64,000 bases of DNA, taken from assembly GCA_009379825.1 (NCBI GenBank), contig WHTA01000008.1, positions 1 through 64,000 of the forward strand. The letters run 5' to 3'. The translations under genes were made by a program, and so were the position numbers. Under the pieces are notes generated by a model, which was not told the origin of the DNA, did no database searches, and saw only the letters and a program-made list of their open reading frames with translations. Shown here piece by piece: positions 7,574 through 17,474 of this stretch. The number at the start of each line of letters is the position of its first letter. Positions within the stretch are counted from its first letter, which is position 1. This DNA is from Streptosporangiales bacterium (GTDB lineage: Bacteria > Actinomycetota > Actinomycetes > Streptosporangiales > WHST01).

Positions 7574-9655
7574 GTGTCAGAACACGACGAGCTCAGCTTC
7601 CCCCGGCACGCCGCGCGCACCCGCAGGTTCACCCTCGGCACTCCGCGGTCGTTCACCGTCACCGAGGACGGCCGTACGGTGCACTTCCTCAGGTCCCGCG
7701 GCGGCACCGACCCGATGACCTGCCTGTGGGCGCTCGACGTCCGTACCGGCGACGAGACGTTGCTTGCCGACCCGGTCGCCCTGCTCGACGGCGGGCAGGA
7801 GGACCTGCCGCCCGAGGAGCGCGCGCTGCGCGAGCGCAGCCGGGAGGCGGCTGGCGGCGTCGTTGCGTACTCGACCGACCGGGCCGGCAGCACGCTGGCC
7901 TTCGGCCTCGGCGGCGGCGTCTACGCCGTGCGCGACGGCGGCACGCCCGTACGGCTGGACACGGCCGTGCCGGCGATCGGGCCGCGGGTCGACCCCACCG
8001 GCCAGCGGGTCGGCTACGTGCACGGCGGCGCGTTCCACGTCGCTGAGCTGTCCGGTGGCCGGCAGGTGCTCGCCGAGCCGGAGGACGCCGACGTCAGCTA
8101 CGGGCTCGCCGAGTTCATCGCCGCGGAGGAGATGTCGCGCACGCGGGGTTTCTGGTGGGCGCCGGACGGCACCCGCGCGCTCGTCGCGCGCGTCGACGAG
8201 TCACCGGTGCAGCGTTGGTACATCGCCGATCCTGCGCACCCGGAGCGCAAGCCGGTCGAGCACGCCTACCCCGCCGCAGGCACCGCCAACGCCGACGTGC
8301 GGCTGTTCGTGCTCGGCCTGGACGGCAGCCGGGTCGAGGTGCACTGGGACCGGGCGCGGTTCGAGTACCTCGCGCGGGTCAGCTGGTCCACGTACGGCGC
8401 GCTGATCGCCGTGCAGTCCCGCGACCAGCGCACCGTACGGGTACTGCGCATCGACCCGGCGACCGGCAACACCGCCGTGGAGCGCGAGGACAGCGACCCG
8501 GCGTGGGTCGAGCTGGTCGGCGGGGTGCCGGCCTGGTGCGGCGACCGGCTGGTCTGGGTGACCGACGTGGACGGCTGGCGGCGGCTCGTGGTGGACGGTG
8601 AGCCGGTGACGCCGGACGGCACCCAGGTACGGCACGTGCTCGCCGCCGACGACGACGGCGTGCTGGTCAGCGCGTCCATCGAGCCGACCGAGGTGCAGGT
8701 GCTCGAGTGGCGGCCGGAAGGCACGCTCACCGCGGTGAGTACCGGACCCGGCGTGCACACCGCCGTACGGGCCGGCGGCACCACCGTCGTCACGTCGAGC
8801 ACGCTCGACAGCGACCAGGCGCAGAGCACGGTGACCGTACGGAGCACCGACACGTCGTGGCTGGTCCGCTCGTTCACCGACACGCCCGCCGTACGGCCGG
8901 CCGTCGAGCTGCTGCGCGCGGGCGACCGCGAGCTCCGCACGGCCGTGCTGTTCCCCACCGGCCACCAACCGGGCTCGGCGCGGCTGCCGGTGCTGCTCGA
9001 CCCGTACGGCGGCCCGCACGCGCAGCGGGTGCTGGCGAGCCGGCGGATGTTCTACGAGTCGCAGTGGTTCGCCGACCAGGGCTTCGCGGTGGTCATCGCC
9101 GACGGCCGCGGCACGCCGGGTAGGTGCGCGGCGTGGGAACGCGCTGTGCACGGCGACCTCGCCACCCCCGTGCTCGACGACCAGGTGGCGGCGCTCGAGG
9201 CGGCCGCGGCCGCGTACCCGGACCTCGACCTCGACCGGGTGGGCATCCGCGGCTGGTCGTTCGGCGGCTACCTGGCGGCGCTTGCCGTGCTGCGCAGGCC
9301 GGACCTGTTCCACGTCGGCATCGCCGGCGCGCCCGTCACCGACCTCACCCTCTACGACACGCACTACCAGGAGCGCTACCTCGGCGACCCAGGTACCAGC
9401 CCGGAGACGTACCGGCGGTCGTCCATCATCGACGACGCGCCCAACCTCAGCCGGCCGCTGCTGATCATCCACGGCCTGGTCGACGACAACGTGGTGGTCG
9501 CCCACACGCTGCGGCTGTCCGGTGCGCTGCTCGCCGCCGGCCGGCCGCACACGGTGCTGCCGCTGACCGGCATCACCCACATGGCCACCCAGGAGACCGT
9601 GGCGGAGAACCTGCTGAACGTCCAGGTGGCGTTCCTCCGCGACGCCCTCGGCTAG
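7574..9655 (+). CDS. S9-family serine peptidase, DPP-IV-like
   Basis: A 693-residue peptidase with an N-terminal eight-bladed propeller (about 1-440, DPPIV_N type) and a C-terminal alpha/beta hydrolase domain. The catalytic triad is visible as S562 in GWSFGGY, D637 in LVDDNV and H669 in ITHMATQE. The EFIAAEEM segment (near 180) corresponds to the double-Glu motif that binds the substrate amino terminus in DPP-IV, predicting release of X-Pro dipeptides. No signal peptide is apparent, so it is probably cytoplasmic. GTG 7574 has AAAGGA about 8 bases upstream; in-frame sequence before it belongs to the MFS remnant. It converges with the oligopeptide ABC operon (12-base gap), suggesting a shared peptide theme. 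Confidence 0.88.
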   Translation: MSEHDELSFPRHAARTRRFTLGTPRSFTVTEDGRTVHFLRSRGGTDPMTCLWALDVRTGDETLLADPVALLDGGQEDLPPEERALRERSREAAGGVVAYSTDRAGSTLAFGLGGGVYAVRDGGTPVRLDTAVPAIGPRVDPTGQRVGYVHGGAFHVAELSGGRQVLAEPEDADVSYGLAEFIAAEEMSRTRGFWWAPDGTRALVARVDESPVQRWYIADPAHPERKPVEHAYPAAGTANADVRLFVLGLDGSRVEVHWDRARFEYLARVSWSTYGALIAVQSRDQRTVRVLRIDPATGNTAVEREDSDPAWVELVGGVPAWCGDRLVWVTDVDGWRRLVVDGEPVTPDGTQVRHVLAADDDGVLVSASIEPTEVQVLEWRPEGTLTAVSTGPGVHTAVRAGGTTVVTSSTLDSDQAQSTVTVRSTDTSWLVRSFTDTPAVRPAVELLRAGDRELRTAVLFPTGHQPGSARLPVLLDPYGGPHAQRVLASRRMFYESQWFADQGFAVVIADGRGTPGRCAAWERAVHGDLATPVLDDQVAALEAAAAAYPDLDLDRVGIRGWSFGGYLAALAVLRRPDLFHVGIAGAPVTDLTLYDTHYQERYLGDPGTSPETYRRSSIIDDAPNLSRPLLIIHGLVDDNVVVAHTLRLSGALLAAGRPHTVLPLTGITHMATQETVAENLLNVQVAFLRDALG

Positions 9656-9667
9656 GGCGCCGGCCAC

Positions 9668-10711
9668 TCAGTCGGCGTGGATGATCTCGCGCTGCTTGGC
9701 GAAGTGGCAGGCGCTCGGGTGCGGGCTGTCCGACCGCTCCACCAGCTCGGGCTCCTGCTCCGCGCAGATGCTCTCCGCCTTCCAGCACCGGGTGCGGAAC
9801 CGGCAGCCGGACGGCGGGTTCGCCGGGCTCGGCACGTCGCCCTCGAGGACGATCTCCTCCCGCTTCCCGCGCATCGTCGGGTCGGGCACCGGCACCGCGG
9901 ACAGCAGCGCCTGGGTGTACGGGTGGGTGGGGCCCTCGTAGATCTGCTCGTGGTCGCCGATCTCCACGATCTTGCCGAGGTACATCACGGCGATCCGGTC
10001 GGAGATGTGTCGCACCACCGACAGGTCGTGCGCGATGAAGATGTACGAGAGGTTGAACTCGTCCTGCAGCGACTCGAGCAGGTTCATCACCTGCGCCTGC
10101 ACCGAGACGTCCAGCGCAGACACCGGCTCGTCGCAGATCATGATCTCCGGGCGCAGCGCGAGCCCGCGCGCGATGCCGATACGTTGCCGCTGCCCGCCGG
10201 AGAACTGGTGCGGGTACCTGTTGATGTGGTCGGGGTTCAGCCCCACCACGTCGAGGAGGTCCTGCACCCGCTTGCGCCGGTCCTGCTTCGGCGCGACCTC
10301 CGGGTGGATCTCGTACGCCTCGCCGACGATGTCGCCGACCGTCATCCGTGGGTTCAGCGACGTGTAAGGGTCCTGGAAGACCATCTGGATCTGCCGCCTG
10401 ATCCGCCGCATCTGCGACGGCCGCAGCTTCGCGATGTCCTGGTCGCGGTACATGATCGAGCCGGACGTCGGCTTCTCCAGCGCCATCAGCAGCTTCGCCA
10501 TGGTGGACTTGCCGCACCCGGACTCGCCGACCACGCCGAGCGTCTCGCCGTGCCGCAGGTCGAAGGAGACACCGTCGACGGCCTGCACGCTGCCGATCGT
10601 GCGCTTGACCACGACCCCCTGCGTCAGCGGGAAGTGCTTGACCAGGTCGCGCACCTGGAGCACCGGTTCACCGAGCCGGGGGCCGGTACCAACGCTCTCA
10701 GCTGGTGGCAT
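9668..10711 (-). CDS. oppF: Oligopeptide/dipeptide ABC transporter ATPase, OppF/DppF type
   Basis: A 347-residue ABC ATPase with Walker A GESGCGKST, Q-loop VFQDPYTSLNPR, signature FSGGQRQR, Walker B IMICDEP and the H-loop IFIAHD. The C-terminal Opp/Dpp extension carries the PSGCRFRTRC cysteine segment that in relatives may bind an iron-sulfur cluster. It overlaps the oppD stop by 14 bases and is last of the operon. OppF-like and DppF-like members cannot be separated by sequence reading alone. Confidence 0.93.
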   Translation of the reverse strand: MPPAESVGTGPRLGEPVLQVRDLVKHFPLTQGVVVKRTIGSVQAVDGVSFDLRHGETLGVVGESGCGKSTMAKLLMALEKPTSGSIMYRDQDIAKLRPSQMRRIRRQIQMVFQDPYTSLNPRMTVGDIVGEAYEIHPEVAPKQDRRKRVQDLLDVVGLNPDHINRYPHQFSGGQRQRIGIARGLALRPEIMICDEPVSALDVSVQAQVMNLLESLQDEFNLSYIFIAHDLSVVRHISDRIAVMYLGKIVEIGDHEQIYEGPTHPYTQALLSAVPVPDPTMRGKREEIVLEGDVPSPANPPSGCRFRTRCWKAESICAEQEPELVERSDSPHPSACHFAKQREIIHAD

Positions 10712-11771
10712 CGGCGATCACCTCTTCCCAGAAGTGGCAGGCGCTGTACCTGTTCGCGCTCACCTCGGCGAGCTCGGGGACGTCCGTGCTGCAGATGTCC
10801 CTCGCGCGCGGGCACCTCGGGTGGAACGAGCAGCCGCTCGGCACCTTCGCCAGGTTCGGCGGGGCGCCGGATATCGGCGTCAGCTCGTGCCCCTTCTGGT
10901 CCAGCCGCGGGATCGAGTTCAGCAGGCCCTCGGTGTACGGGTGCGACGGCTTGCCGTAGAGGTCGTACACCTCCGCCGTCTCCACGACCTTGCCCGCGTA
11001 CATCACCACGATCCGGTCGGCCACGTCGGCGACGACGCCGAGGTCGTGGGTGATGAGGATCAGGCCCATGTTCGTCTCGTGCCGCAGGTCAGACAGCAGC
11101 TTCATGATCTGCGCCTGCACCGTGACGTCGAGCGCGGTCGTCGGCTCGTCCGCGATCAGCACGTCCGGCTCCAGGGCAAGCGCCATGGCGATCATGACGC
11201 GCTGCCGCATGCCGCCGGAGAACTGGTGCGGGTAGTCGCGCACCCGGCTCTTCGCCGCCGGGATCCGCACGTGGTCCATCAGCTCGACCGCCCGCGCGAA
11301 CGCGTCCTTCTTGCTCATCCCGCGATGCACCCGCAACGTCTCGGCGATCTGGTCGCCGACGGTGAACACCGGGTTCAGAGCGCTCAACGCGTCCTGGAAG
11401 ATCATCGCGACGTTGTTGCCGCGCACCTTCCTGCGCTGGTCCTCGGACAGCTTCAGCAGGTCGGTGCCGTTGAACAGGATCTCGCCGGCCGGGATGTGCC
11501 CGGGCGGCATGTCCAGGATGCCCATGATGGCCTGCGCGCTGACGCTCTTGCCGGACCCGGACTCACCGAGGATCGCCAACGCCTCACCGGCGTTGACGTG
11601 GTAGAAGACGCCGTTGTTCGCGCGCACGGTGTGGTCGCGCATCCGGAACTCGACGTGCAGGTCACGCACCTCGAGCAACGGCCGCTGCCCCGGCGGGCGC
11701 TCGGCGCCGTCCCTGGTCACGTCACCGGCCGTGATCTCGTCTGCCGTGTCGCTGCCCACGCTGTCTGCCAT
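10698..11771 (-). CDS. oppD: Oligopeptide/dipeptide ABC transporter ATPase, OppD/DppD type
   Basis: An ABC ATPase of 357 residues with Walker [10 protein letters not shown]-loop [11 protein letters not shown], signature FSGGMRQR, Walker B VLIADEP and the C-terminal GCSFHPRC segment. The ATG at 11771 begins just after the oppC stop (4-base gap), but GGAG abuts it, so a GTG 12 bases downstream is possible; an upstream GTG at 11816 lacks a ribosome site. It forms the ATPase heterodimer with the downstream OppF-like subunit. Confidence 0.92.
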   Translation of the reverse strand: MADSVGSDTADEITAGDVTRDGAERPPGQRPLLEVRDLHVEFRMRDHTVRANNGVFYHVNAGEALAILGESGSGKSVSAQAIMGILDMPPGHIPAGEILFNGTDLLKLSEDQRRKVRGNNVAMIFQDALSALNPVFTVGDQIAETLRVHRGMSKKDAFARAVELMDHVRIPAAKSRVRDYPHQFSGGMRQRVMIAMALALEPDVLIADEPTTALDVTVQAQIMKLLSDLRHETNMGLILITHDLGVVADVADRIVVMYAGKVVETAEVYDLYGKPSHPYTEGLLNSIPRLDQKGHELTPISGAPPNLAKVPSGCSFHPRCPRARDICSTDVPELAEVSANRYSACHFWEEVIADATS

Positions 11772-11775
11772 CTCC

Positions 11776-12744
11776 TCACCGCAACTTCGGGTCGAAGGCG
11801 TCCCGGACCGCGTCACCGATCAGGATGAAGCTCAGGACGGTCACCGTCAGGAACAACGACGGCCAGACGAGCAGGTGCGGCGCCTGGAAGAAGTATGACC
11901 GTGCCGTGTTGAGCTGCACACCCCAGGAGATCTCCGGGAACTGCAGGCCGACGCCGAGGAAGGTGAGCGCCGCCTCGGCACCGATGATGATGCCGACCAG
12001 CAGGGTGGCCAGCACGATGACCGACTGGATGGCGTTCGGCATGATGTGCCGGAACATGATCCTGGCGTCCGAGGCGCCGAGCGCCTTCGCGGCCTGCACG
12101 TAGTCGGCGTTCTTCACACTCAACACGGTGCCTCGCATGACGCGCGTCTGGGAGGTCCAGCCACCGAAGATCACCAGCGCGGCCGACACCGTCCAGATGT
12201 TGTAGATCCCGAGCCTCGACAGCACGAGGATGCCGCCGAGGATCGTCGGGATCCCCAGGAAGATGTCGTTCACGCGCTGGATGAGCATGTCGACCCAGCC
12301 GCCGTAGAAGCCGGACAGACAGCCGAACAGCACCGCGATGACGCCGGAGAAGACCGCCACCAGGAAACCGATCATGATGGAGTTCCTGGCGCCGTGCACC
12401 ACCTGCGAGTACATGTCACAGCCCTGTACGTCGAAGCCGAACGGGTGGCCGTCGCGTGCGGGCGACCGCGCGTTGGCGAGGTCGCAGTTGAGCGGGTCGA
12501 CCTGCGTCCACAGCTGCGGCACCACAGCCATGGACACCATGAGAACCATGACGATGCCCGCGACGATGAACACCGGGTTCCTGCGCAGGTCGCGCCACGC
12601 GTCACCGGTGAGGCTGCGGGGCTTCTCGGTCGGCCCGCCGGCCTCGGCGGCCGCGATCGCGGTCTCGGCGTCGGCGGCCGCGTCCTCGGCACCTGCCCGG
12701 GGAGGGCCGGTGCCGACACCGGTTCCGCCAGTCGGGTCAGTCAT
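11776..12744 (-). CDS. oppC: Oligopeptide ABC transporter permease, OppC/DppC type
   Basis: A 322-residue inner-membrane permease. An Ala/Glu-rich cytoplasmic N-terminus of about 45 residues is followed by the OppC N-terminal helix and a five-helix BPD_transp_1 domain. The EAA loop that docks the ATPases is visible as YVQAAKALGASDARIMFRHI-type sequence near residue 210. The gene overlaps oppB by 8 bases and is followed by oppD with a 4-base gap. Confidence 0.92.
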   Translation of the reverse strand: MTDPTGGTGVGTGPPRAGAEDAAADAETAIAAAEAGGPTEKPRSLTGDAWRDLRRNPVFIVAGIVMVLMVSMAVVPQLWTQVDPLNCDLANARSPARDGHPFGFDVQGCDMYSQVVHGARNSIMIGFLVAVFSGVIAVLFGCLSGFYGGWVDMLIQRVNDIFLGIPTILGGILVLSRLGIYNIWTVSAALVIFGGWTSQTRVMRGTVLSVKNADYVQAAKALGASDARIMFRHIMPNAIQSVIVLATLLVGIIIGAEAALTFLGVGLQFPEISWGVQLNTARSYFFQAPHLLVWPSLFLTVTVLSFILIGDAVRDAFDPKLR

Positions 12745-13681
12745 ACCGGATCCTCGGGTCGAGTACGGCGTACAGCAGGTCCACCAGCAGGTTGATCAGG
12801 ATGAAGATCAGCACGAACAACGTGACGATGCCGGTGGCGATGGTGAACTCCTGCCGCGAGATCGCGAGGAAGACCTCGTTGCCGATGCCAGGCAGGTTGA
12901 AGATGCCCTCGGTGATGATCGCGCCGCCCATCAGCAGGCCGAGCGAGACGCCCTCCAGGGTCACCACCGGGATGAGCGAGTTGCGCAGCGCGTGCCGCAT
13001 GATCACCCGCTTCCGGGTCAGCCCCTTCGCGGTCGCCGTGCGCACGTAGTCGGCACGCAGGTTCTCCGTCAGGCTGGTGCGCATCAGCCGCGCGCCTTGC
13101 CCCATGCCGAGCAACGCAAGGATGAAGCCGGGCAGCAGGTACGACATCGGCCAGCCCTCCGTGATGCCGGCCACCGGGAACACGTCGAAGTGCCACTTGT
13201 TGTGCAGCACCGACGCATTGAGCACCTGCACCACGAGCCCGATGACGAAGCTCGGCACCGCGATGAACAGGGTCGCGAACATCAGTACGCCGTAGTCGGG
13301 GGCACGCCCCCTGCGTAAGCCCGCCCAGACGCCGGCGAACAGCACGAAGACCAGCTCGAGCGCCCAGGCGGTGCCGCTGAGCTGCAGCGTGACCGGCCAG
13401 CGCTCCTTCATGATCTCGCTGACCGGGCGCTGGTTGAAGGTTTCGCCGAAGTCGCCCTTGAAGATCCCGCCCATGTAGAGCAGGTACCGCTGCCAGAGCG
13501 GCTTGTCCAGGTTGTAGTGCTCGCGAAGCGCCTGGTACTGCGCCTCCGGCGGCGGCTTGTCGCCGAACATCGCCCTGATCGGGTCGCCGGGCATGAAGTG
13601 GAACATGGCGAAGATCAGGAACGTGGTACCGATGAAGACCGGGATGGCCTGCAGGAGTCGGCGTAGCACGTAGCGACCCAT
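12737..13681 (-). CDS. oppB: Oligopeptide ABC transporter permease, OppB/DppB type
   Basis: A 314-residue permease with the standard OppB beginning (RLLQAIPVFIGTTFLIF, first helix about 9-30), the extracytoplasmic loop carrying MPGDP, and five further helices with an EAA loop near residue 215 (YVRTATAKGLTRKRVIMRHA). AGGAGG lies about 5 bases before the ATG. It is separated from the binding-protein gene by 180 bases containing a strong hairpin, which may reduce permease expression relative to the binding protein. Confidence 0.92.
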   Translation of the reverse strand: MGRYVLRRLLQAIPVFIGTTFLIFAMFHFMPGDPIRAMFGDKPPPEAQYQALREHYNLDKPLWQRYLLYMGGIFKGDFGETFNQRPVSEIMKERWPVTLQLSGTAWALELVFVLFAGVWAGLRRGRAPDYGVLMFATLFIAVPSFVIGLVVQVLNASVLHNKWHFDVFPVAGITEGWPMSYLLPGFILALLGMGQGARLMRTSLTENLRADYVRTATAKGLTRKRVIMRHALRNSLIPVVTLEGVSLGLLMGGAIITEGIFNLPGIGNEVFLAISRQEFTIATGIVTLFVLIFILINLLVDLLYAVLDPRIRYD

Positions 13682-13805
13682 GAGGACCTCCTGACAAAGA
13701 CTGCGATCGTCGTCGGCAGCACCAGACCCCGACGCGGAAAAAACCTACATGCTCAACCGGGTCGGATGGCAACAGATCGGTGGGATGTCGCCGACCCTAC
13801 CGGAC

Positions 13806-13842
13806 AGCGGGTGTGCAGGCCGCTATCGCCTGCACACCCGCT
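13806..13842. terminator. Strong intercistronic hairpin downstream of the binding-protein gene
   Basis: A perfect 15-base inverted repeat (13806-13820 with 13828-13842) with a 7-base loop lies 19 bases beyond the stop of the minus-strand binding-protein gene and before oppB. No U-run follows, so it may be a partial terminator or a 3'-end stabiliser that raises binding-protein mRNA over permease mRNA. Confidence 0.8.
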
Positions 13843-13861
13843 CCGTCGCTTTACCGCGAGA

Positions 13862-15478
13862 TCAGCCTTCCTTGACCTCGACCTTCTCGTACTGCAGGTA
13901 GCCGTGCGCATCCCAGGTCGGGCTGCTCACCCGGTCGCTGACCACGGCCTGCTCCTCGCCGTACCACAGCGGCGTGACCGGCAGGTCCTTGAGGATCATG
14001 TCCTCCGCCTGGTGGTAGTACTTCACGGCCTCGTCGTCGCTGGTCTGCTCCTTGGCCTTGTTCAGCGCGGCGTCGACCTTCTTGTTGGAGTACCCGGTGG
14101 TGTTGGACGAACCGTTGGTGCCGTACAGCGGCTCCAGGTAGTTGTCCGGGCTCGGGTAGTCCATGATCCACGCGTACCGGAACGGACCGTTCTGCTTGTG
14201 CTTGTCGGTCGCGTCGAGGTACTGCGCCCACGCCAGGCCCTTCGGCTTGACCTTGATGCCGAGGTTCTTGCGCAGCTGACCGGCCACCGCGTTGATCCAG
14301 TCCTCGTTGCCCACGCCCGTGTTGAACCAGAGCTCGACCGTCTTCGACTTGTCGAAGCCGGCCTCGTCGAGCAGCTGTTTGGCCTTCGTCACGTTGAAGG
14401 TGCAAGGCTCGCCGCACGGGTCGTCTCTCGTGCCCAGCTTGATCAACGGCGTCACGAGCGACTTCGCCGGGTCGACGGTGCCGGAGAAGATCTTCTTGTC
14501 GATCTGCTCCCTGTCGATCGCCATGGAGAACGCCTGTCGGACGCGGACGTCCTGGTACGCCTTCTCCCACTGCGGGAAGGCGAGCGAGGTGAAGCTGGAG
14601 CTGGGAGCGTCGGCGTACCGGTCACCGAACTCGTCCGGCGCGGTGCCGAGCTTCGCCGGCGGCAGGTTGTCGTCGACGTCCAGGTTGCCCGCCGTCACGT
14701 CGTTGTACGCCGTGTCGGGGTTGCTGTAGATCTTGAAGGTGATGGCGTCGGCCTTGCCCTCGTCGTCACCCTTGTAGGCGCCGTACTTCTTGAGCTTGAT
14801 CTGCTCGTTGTGCTGCCACTTGCCGTCCATCGCGTACGGACCGTTGCCGATGGGCGCGTCCTGGTACTTCTTGTACGCCGCGCTCTTCGAGCCCTTGGCG
14901 AGCGCCTCGACACCCGCCTCGGGCATCGGGTAGAAGGCCGTGTAGGCGATGATCAGCGGCACGCTGCGGTTGGCGGCGTCGAGCTCCATGGTGATCGTCT
15001 GGCCGTCGGTCTCGAGGCCGCTCATCTCCTTGGTCTTCTGCTCCGCCACATCGGCAGCGCCCTTGACCCGCAGGAGATCGGTGAAGAAGTACGAGTTACC
15101 CAACGCGTTGTAGACGGTGCCGTTCCAGGCCCCCACGAACGACTCGGCAGTCACGTCCTCGCCGTTGTGGAACTTCATCCCGTCCTTGACCTTGATGGTC
15201 CAGGTCTTCATGTCCTCGGAGCCCTCGACCGACTCGGCGACCCGGTTCACCGACTCACCTGTCTTGGGGTCCGTCGTCGTCAGTGCGCTGAACAGGAGGC
15301 TGCTGATTTTGCCGCCTTCTGACTCGTTGGTGTTGCCCGGTATCAAGCTCTCGGGCTCACCGGAATGGGCAGAGAACGAGTTCGCCGATTCTTCGCTGCC
15401 TCCACCGCCACCGCCACACGCGGAAGCGACGAGCGCTACTGCCACCGCCCCGATCAGGGCGCGGGTTGCCGTGCGCAT
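13862..15478 (-). CDS. Oligopeptide-binding lipoprotein 1 (SBP_bac_5 family)
   Basis: A 538-residue extracytoplasmic solute-binding lipoprotein. A signal peptide with lipobox ASAC precedes a Gly run and Ser/Glu linker. The cluster-C domain shows YFFTDLLRVKG, the family DVRVRQAFSMAIDREQI segment (about 310-326) and a C-terminal TPLWY. Start is the ATG at 15478, with GGAGG 7 bases upstream; a GTG two codons earlier would overlap that ribosome site. It delivers peptides to the OppBCDF-like complex. It is strongly similar to the next gene upstream, so the operon has two receptors. Confidence 0.9.
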   Translation of the reverse strand: MRTATRALIGAVAVALVASACGGGGGGSEESANSFSAHSGEPESLIPGNTNESEGGKISSLLFSALTTTDPKTGESVNRVAESVEGSEDMKTWTIKVKDGMKFHNGEDVTAESFVGAWNGTVYNALGNSYFFTDLLRVKGAADVAEQKTKEMSGLETDGQTITMELDAANRSVPLIIAYTAFYPMPEAGVEALAKGSKSAAYKKYQDAPIGNGPYAMDGKWQHNEQIKLKKYGAYKGDDEGKADAITFKIYSNPDTAYNDVTAGNLDVDDNLPPAKLGTAPDEFGDRYADAPSSSFTSLAFPQWEKAYQDVRVRQAFSMAIDREQIDKKIFSGTVDPAKSLVTPLIKLGTRDDPCGEPCTFNVTKAKQLLDEAGFDKSKTVELWFNTGVGNEDWINAVAGQLRKNLGIKVKPKGLAWAQYLDATDKHKQNGPFRYAWIMDYPSPDNYLEPLYGTNGSSNTTGYSNKKVDAALNKAKEQTSDDEAVKYYHQAEDMILKDLPVTPLWYGEEQAVVSDRVSSPTWDAHGYLQYEKVEVKEG

Positions 15479-15668
15479 ACACACACCTCCAGGTTCAGCC
15501 GGGTACGTGGAACCCGGCGTCCCGAACTCTTAGCCATTGGACGTCACTTGAGGAAGTAGTGTTACTGATTCTTTTCCCAACGGAGACGTGAATCCCGTTT
15601 TGGCCGAACGTAGCGTAGCCGGTCTCCGTCCTTCCCCTACCTGCGATCTTGTGGCGGGCAGGCACAAC

Positions 15669-17258
15669 CTACCCAGTCACCTCGGCCTGGTCGTATTCGA
15701 GGTAGCCCAGGCCGTCGTAGTCGAGATTTCCGACCCGGCTGGAGTGTACGTACGGATTCTTCGCGAACCAGAGCGGCACGACGGGCATGTCGCGAAGGAT
15801 TTGGTCCTCGGCGGCATGCAAGGACGGAACTCCCGCCGAAGGCGATTTCGCGGCATTTCCTTTGGCCAGCAGCTCGTCGACCTTATTGTTGCTGTAGCCG
15901 GTGCCATTGGCCGAGCCGCCGGTGCTGTACAGCGGCGTCAGGTAGTTCTCGGCCGCCGGGTAGTCCATCGCCCAGCCCAACCGGTAGGGACCGGTCACCT
16001 TGTGCTCGGTGGTGAGGTCGGGGTACCGCGCCCACGGCTGGCCGTGCAGGCGCACCCGAACACGCAGGTTCCTGCGTAACTGGTTGGCGACCGCCTCCAC
16101 CCAGTCCTCGTGACCGGCGCCGGTGTCGTACCAGAGGACCAGCTCGTCGCCGGGCACACCGCCGGCCTCGTCGAGCAGCTCCTTGGCCGCAACCGGACGG
16201 AACCGGCACGCGTCGCCGCACGGCCCGTCCCGCCGCCCCCGCTCGATCAGCGGCGAGACGAGCCCGTGGGCCGGGTCCACGGTCTTGTTGAACAACGTGG
16301 CGGCGATCTGCTCCCTGTCGATCGCCATCGAGATCGCCCGGCGCACCCGGACGTCCTTGTACCCCTTCCTCCACAGCGGCATGCCGAGGAAGACGAAGGT
16401 GGAGCCGGGGGTGGTCAGGTACCTGTCGGGGAAGTCCTGCGGCGCGCTCACCAACCGTGACGGGGGGACGGTGGCGACGTCCAGGTTGCCGGCGACCGCG
16501 TCGCTGTAGGCGTCATTGGGCTTGGCGTAGATCCGGAAGGTGATCTCGTCCGCCTTGCCGGGGTCCGGCCCGGCGTACTCGGTGTTCTTGGCGAGCTTGA
16601 TGTACTCGTCGTGCCGCCACCCCTCGGCCATCAGATACTGCCCGTTACCGATGGGTTTCTGTCGGTATTCGTCCCATTTCTCACTCTGCAGCACCGACTC
16701 CGGCACCGGGTAGAAGGCGGTGTACCCGACGATCAGCGGCAGGTTCGCGTTCGGCGCGTCCAACGTGATGGTGAACTCGGTGTCGCTGACCACGTCGAGA
16801 CCGGCCAGCTCGCTCCCCTCCTTGCCGGGGCCGACCTGGTCGGCACCCTTGATCCGTAACAAGTCGGTGAAGAAGTAGGCGTTCCGCCAGCCGTGCCTGA
16901 CGGTCGCCGTCCAGGCCCCCACGAACGACTCGGCGGTCACCGGCTCGCCGTTGTGGAACTTCCAGCCGGGACGCAGCGTGACCCGCCAGGTCTTGTTGTC
17001 GGTGGTCTCCAGCGACTTCGCCACCAGGTTCGCCGGCCGCTCGCCGCCGTCGCGGTACGTGGTGAGCCCGGCGAACAACAGGTTCGCGACCGTGCTGCCC
17101 TGGGTCTCGTTGGTCTGCCCCGGGATCAGGTCGACCGGCTCCTTCAGGTGGGCCGTGTACGCACTCACGGTCGCCTCGTCCTCACCGCCGCCGCTGCAGC
17201 CGGACGTGACGAGCATTACCCCGAGCAGCCCGGCGACCATCCGGTGGCTCGCCCGCAT
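15669..17258 (-). CDS. Oligopeptide-binding lipoprotein 2 (SBP_bac_5 family)
   Basis: A 529-residue lipoprotein paralogous to the product of 13862-15478. The lipobox is TSGC (Cys21), followed by a Gly-rich linker. Shared landmarks include IPGQTNETQGSTVANLLFAG, the YFFTDLLRIKG segment, DVRVRRAISMAIDREQI and the GYSNNKVDELL segment. ATG 17258 has GGAG 5 bases upstream. It is first in the operon; 190 bases separate it from the second receptor gene and probably hold a promoter. Different peptide preference for the two receptors is an inference. Confidence 0.88.
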   Translation of the reverse strand: MRASHRMVAGLLGVMLVTSGCSGGGEDEATVSAYTAHLKEPVDLIPGQTNETQGSTVANLLFAGLTTYRDGGERPANLVAKSLETTDNKTWRVTLRPGWKFHNGEPVTAESFVGAWTATVRHGWRNAYFFTDLLRIKGADQVGPGKEGSELAGLDVVSDTEFTITLDAPNANLPLIVGYTAFYPVPESVLQSEKWDEYRQKPIGNGQYLMAEGWRHDEYIKLAKNTEYAGPDPGKADEITFRIYAKPNDAYSDAVAGNLDVATVPPSRLVSAPQDFPDRYLTTPGSTFVFLGMPLWRKGYKDVRVRRAISMAIDREQIAATLFNKTVDPAHGLVSPLIERGRRDGPCGDACRFRPVAAKELLDEAGGVPGDELVLWYDTGAGHEDWVEAVANQLRRNLRVRVRLHGQPWARYPDLTTEHKVTGPYRLGWAMDYPAAENYLTPLYSTGGSANGTGYSNNKVDELLAKGNAAKSPSAGVPSLHAAEDQILRDMPVVPLWFAKNPYVHSSRVGNLDYDGLGYLEYDQAEVTG

Positions 17259-17474
17259 CACATCTCCATCCCGACGGTGCCCACGTCCGGACGCGGCAGG
17301 CCCGCCCCGACCTACCAGCCGCGACCTCATCCCTCTGGCCGACCAGCGCAAACGGTATCGCCTAGCGCCGCGGGGCGCCATGGCGTGCCGTGGGTGCGCA
17401 GCGTGCGGTCTGCTGCTCTCCCGGGTTGCGGGAACGCCGGGCCGGCCGGCGCGTGCCCGACATCACACGCTCAC

